NCBI GenBank assembly: GCA_963809545.1
Contig: CAWEKD010000011.1
Location: 1 to 64,000 of the forward strand
Length of the DNA stretch: 64,000 nucleotides
Reading direction: 5' to 3'
Source: Natronosporangium sp035305625
GTDB lineage: Bacteria; Actinomycetota; Actinomycetes; Mycobacteriales; Micromonosporaceae
The position numbers and the translations under genes are program-made. Below are positions 61,925 to 64,000 of the stretch, piece by piece (the stretch's first letter is position 1; the number at the start of each line of letters is the position of its first letter). The notes under the pieces were generated by a model. The model was not told the origin of the DNA and searched no databases. It worked only from the letters and a program-made list of their open reading frames with translations.

Positions 61925-62983
61925 ATGAAGGCACTACGGTTCCATGGGCGCGGGGACCTGCGGGTCGAGGACATCCCGGAGCCGCAGGTACGCGAAGATA
62001 CGGTCAAGGTGAAGGTCGACTGGTGCGGATTGTGCGGCTCGGACCTGCACGAATACCAGGCCGGCCCGATTTTCATCCCGACCGAGGAGAATCCACACCC
62101 GGTCACCGGGGAGCACCTGCCGGTGGTGATGGGGCACGAGTTCGCCGGCACGGTGGCCGAGGTCGGTCCAGGGGTGACGGGGCTGTCTCCCGGCGATCCG
62201 GTGGCGATCGAGCCACTGATCTATGACGGCACCTGCTACGCCTGCCAGACCGGGCACCACAATGTGTGCAAAAACATCGGTTTCCATGGATTGTCCGGCG
62301 GCGGCGGTGGCTTGGCGGAGTATACGGTGGTTCCGCGCTACATGGTGCACAAACTACCCGAAGGGGTGGGCACCGACGTAGGGGCGCTGGTCGAGCCGAT
62401 CGCGGTCGGATGGCACGCGATGCGGCAGGCCGGATTCCAACCGGGACAGACCGCGCTGATCACCGGAGCGGGTCCGATCGGGGCGGTGACCCTGCTGTGC
62501 CTGCGGGCGGGCGCGGCCCGGTGGGTGGCGGTCAGTGACGTCTCCGATGCGCGTAAGCAGTTGGCGCGGGACCTGGGGGCCGACGCGGTCTACGATCCGC
62601 GCGAGGTGGACGTCGCGGAGATGGTCCGGCAGGAAACCGACGGCATCGGGGTGGACGTCGCGTTCGAGTGCTCCGGCGCGAGCCCGGCGCTGCAGTCGGC
62701 GATCTCCGCCGTCGCTCCCCATGGGGTAGTCTGCAACGTGGCGATCTGGGAGAAACCGGCCGAAATGCAGCCGAACGACCTGGTGCTCAACGAGGTGGCG
62801 ATGACCAGCAGCCTGGGGTACGCCTTCGACCACCCGGCGGTCCTGGACGCGCTGGCCCGCCACGAGATCGACACCAGCCGGATCATCACCGATCGCATCG
62901 CGCTGGACGACGTGGTGGAGGCCGGCTTCGACGAGCTGATCAACAACAAGGATCAGCACGTCAAGATCCTTGTGCACCCGTAA
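61925..62983 (+). CDS. Zinc alcohol dehydrogenase, 2,3-butanediol dehydrogenase type
   Basis: The 352-residue medium-chain dehydrogenase has WCGLCGSDLHEYQAGPIFIP, VVMGHEFAGTVAEVG and the NAD motif GAGPIGAVTLL. The long PTEENPHPVTGEHLP insert is characteristic of the (R,R)-butanediol dehydrogenase subgroup. Structural-zinc cysteines appear in GTCYACQTGHHNVC. It probably oxidises 2,3-butanediol or acetoin, or a related alcohol. AGGGAGG lies just before the ATG. It is divergent from the PfpI gene and ends before a strong terminator. Confidence 0.9.
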   Translation: MKALRFHGRGDLRVEDIPEPQVREDTVKVKVDWCGLCGSDLHEYQAGPIFIPTEENPHPVTGEHLPVVMGHEFAGTVAEVGPGVTGLSPGDPVAIEPLIYDGTCYACQTGHHNVCKNIGFHGLSGGGGGLAEYTVVPRYMVHKLPEGVGTDVGALVEPIAVGWHAMRQAGFQPGQTALITGAGPIGAVTLLCLRAGAARWVAVSDVSDARKQLARDLGADAVYDPREVDVAEMVRQETDGIGVDVAFECSGASPALQSAISAVAPHGVVCNVAIWEKPAEMQPNDLVLNEVAMTSSLGYAFDHPAVLDALARHEIDTSRIITDRIALDDVVEAGFDELINNKDQHVKILVHP

Positions 62984-63041
62984 CCGCCCAGGTGAGCGGA
63001 GCGGACCCGCGGATCACCGGCGACCGGGCCCTGCCACAGGT

Positions 63042-63075
63042 CCGCCCCCAAGAAGGATGCCCTTCTTGGGGGCGG
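63042..63075. terminator. Strong bidirectional hairpin
   Basis: CCGCCCCCAAGAAGG (63042-63056) is perfectly complementary to 63061-63075 around an ATGC loop. It lies between the convergent butanediol dehydrogenase gene and dxs. Confidence 0.88.
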
Positions 63076-63099
63076 TTCCTCGAGAAAGGGAAACCGTCC

Positions 63100-64000
63100 T
63101 CAGACGGAGAGCGTCGGATCGGGGGCGGCGACCCAGCCGATGACCTGCCGGGCAATGTCCTGAGCGGTCAGGCCCAGGTCGGCCAGGAGCTCGTTCCGGC
63201 TACCGTGCGGGTGCCAGTCGACCGCCACGCCGAAGTCCCGCAGCGGGGTCGACACGTCGGCGTCCCGCAGCGCGGCCGCCAGCGCGTCGCCGATGCCGCC
63301 GGAGCGGACACCGTCCTCCACCGTGACCACCAGCCGGTGGTCACGGGCCAGGGTGACGAGCTCCTCCGGCACCGGGCGGACCCACCGCGGGTCGACCACC
63401 GTGACGCCGTAGCCCTGTTCGGCGAGCCGGTTGGCGACCTCGACCCCGAGGTGGCCGAATGCGCCCACCGCCACCAGCAGCACGTCCCGCTGCTCCGACT
63501 CGACCAGCACGTCCACGGTGCCGATCCGCCGGACCGCTGGGAGGTCATCCGGGACCGCGCCGGTGGGGAACCGAATCACGGTGGGGCCGTCCTTGACCGC
63601 TACCGCCTCCCGCAGCTCCTCCCGGAGCGTGGCGGCGTCCCGGGGGGCGGCCAGCCGCAGCCCAGGCACCACCCCGAGGATGGACAGGTCCCAGATGCCG
63701 TAGTGGCTGGGACCGTCCGGACCGGTGATCCCGGCCCGGTCCAGCACGAACGTGACCGGCAGCCGGTGCAACGCCACATCCAGCAGCAACTGGTCGAACG
63801 CCCGGTTGAGGAAGGTGGCGTAGATCGCCACCACCGGGTGCAGCCCGCCCATGGCCAGCCCCGCCGCCGACGTGACCGCGTGCTGTTCGGCGATGCCCAC
63901 GTCGTACACCCGGTCGGGGTGTTTGGCGGCGAGCTTGGCGATCCCGGTCGGGCCGGGCATGGCGGCGGTGATACCGACCACGTCCGGCCGCTCGTCCGCG
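63100..64000 (-). CDS. dxs: 1-deoxy-D-xylulose-5-phosphate synthase, C-terminal part
   Basis: The fragment of about 300 residues is the transketolase-like C-terminal half of DXS, which joins pyruvate and glyceraldehyde-3-phosphate in the first step of the MEP isoprenoid pathway. Recognisable parts are DVGIAEQHAVTSAAGLAMGG, FVLDRAGITGPDGPSHYG and the C-terminal VTVEDGVRSGGIGDALAAAL. The 5' part lies beyond the end of the window. The stop is at 63100. Confidence 0.93.
   Translation of the reverse strand, partial: ADERPDVVGITAAMPGPTGIAKLAAKHPDRVYDVGIAEQHAVTSAAGLAMGGLHPVVAIYATFLNRAFDQLLLDVALHRLPVTFVLDRAGITGPDGPSHYGIWDLSILGVVPGLRLAAPRDAATLREELREAVAVKDGPTVIRFPTGAVPDDLPAVRRIGTVDVLVESEQRDVLLVAVGAFGHLGVEVANRLAEQGYGVTVVDPRWVRPVPEELVTLARDHRLVVTVEDGVRSGGIGDALAAALRDADVSTPLRDFGVAVDWHPHGSRNELLADLGLTAQDIARQVIGWVAAPDPTLSV

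Overview
The window is GC-rich, densely coded actinomycete chromosome. A FAS-II cluster with a PucR-type FasR, E1-only pyruvate dehydrogenase (AceE), DUF3052 and DUF3145 proteins, large XRE-TPR regulators, a LAL-type LuxR regulator and a tuberculostearate-type methyltransferase pair all point to Actinomycetia, probably Micromonosporaceae or a close relative. The species cannot be named from the sequence alone.

Layout. (1) 1-5842 is an accessory region: an IS3-family element (about 1-1328) that truncates an XRE regulator, a second XRE regulator, and a third that is a pseudogene whose individual lesions can be read. It ends at a tRNA-Val(UAC) gene (5843-5917), where integrative elements often insert. 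(2) 5970-20001 is core metabolism: DUF3052, YjbQ, aceE, gltX, a membrane-anchored secreted protein, then fasR-fabD-fabH-acpP-fabF-accD, a MOSC protein and DUF3145. This block turns pyruvate into acetyl-CoA and malonyl-CoA and then into fatty acids. (3) 20268-33949 is mixed housekeeping and stress genes: a HelD-type RNA polymerase-recycling helicase, a cation efflux protein, a STAS anti-sigma antagonist, an unusual RNB nuclease carrying two dsRNA-binding domains, a UGT-type glycosyltransferase, DUF2267, two paralogous Pro/Trp-rich membrane proteins, an M3 oligopeptidase and a winged-helix regulator. (4) 34073-35356 encodes a secreted bulb-type lectin. (5) 35597-43169 is a seven-gene locus in the order of M. 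tuberculosis Rv0081-Rv0087 (arsR, nuoB-like, hyfB-like, hycD, hycP, hycQ, hycE). Its large subunit has lost the cysteines that bind NiFe, so it is an energy-converting-hydrogenase-related (Ehr) complex. Its last genes are interrupted by many single-base frameshifts. (6) 43215-51879 holds a P1-family peptidase, a GNAT-like protein, a very large secreted subtilase and a LAL regulator. (7) 51986-54745 is an FAD oxidoreductase plus a cyclopropane-type methyltransferase, the pair known to make 10-methyl fatty acids; the methyltransferase is frameshifted. (8) 54757-62983 holds a tandem USP, a DUF559 nuclease-like gene bracketed by two inverted copies of a 47-bp palindromic repeat, a frameshifted CrtI-like oxidoreductase, a type II NADH dehydrogenase-like flavoprotein, two zinc alcohol dehydrogenases and a PfpI-family protein. 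(9) 63100-64000 is the 3' part of dxs.

The best leads for new biology are the RNB-dsRBD-dsRBD nuclease (24491-26359), the DUF559 gene between inverted palindromic repeats (55805-57035), the FabD with a C-terminal biotinyl-like domain lacking its lysine, and the cysteine-less Ehr locus with its strongly +1-biased indels. Family assignments are from memory of protein families; no database search was run.
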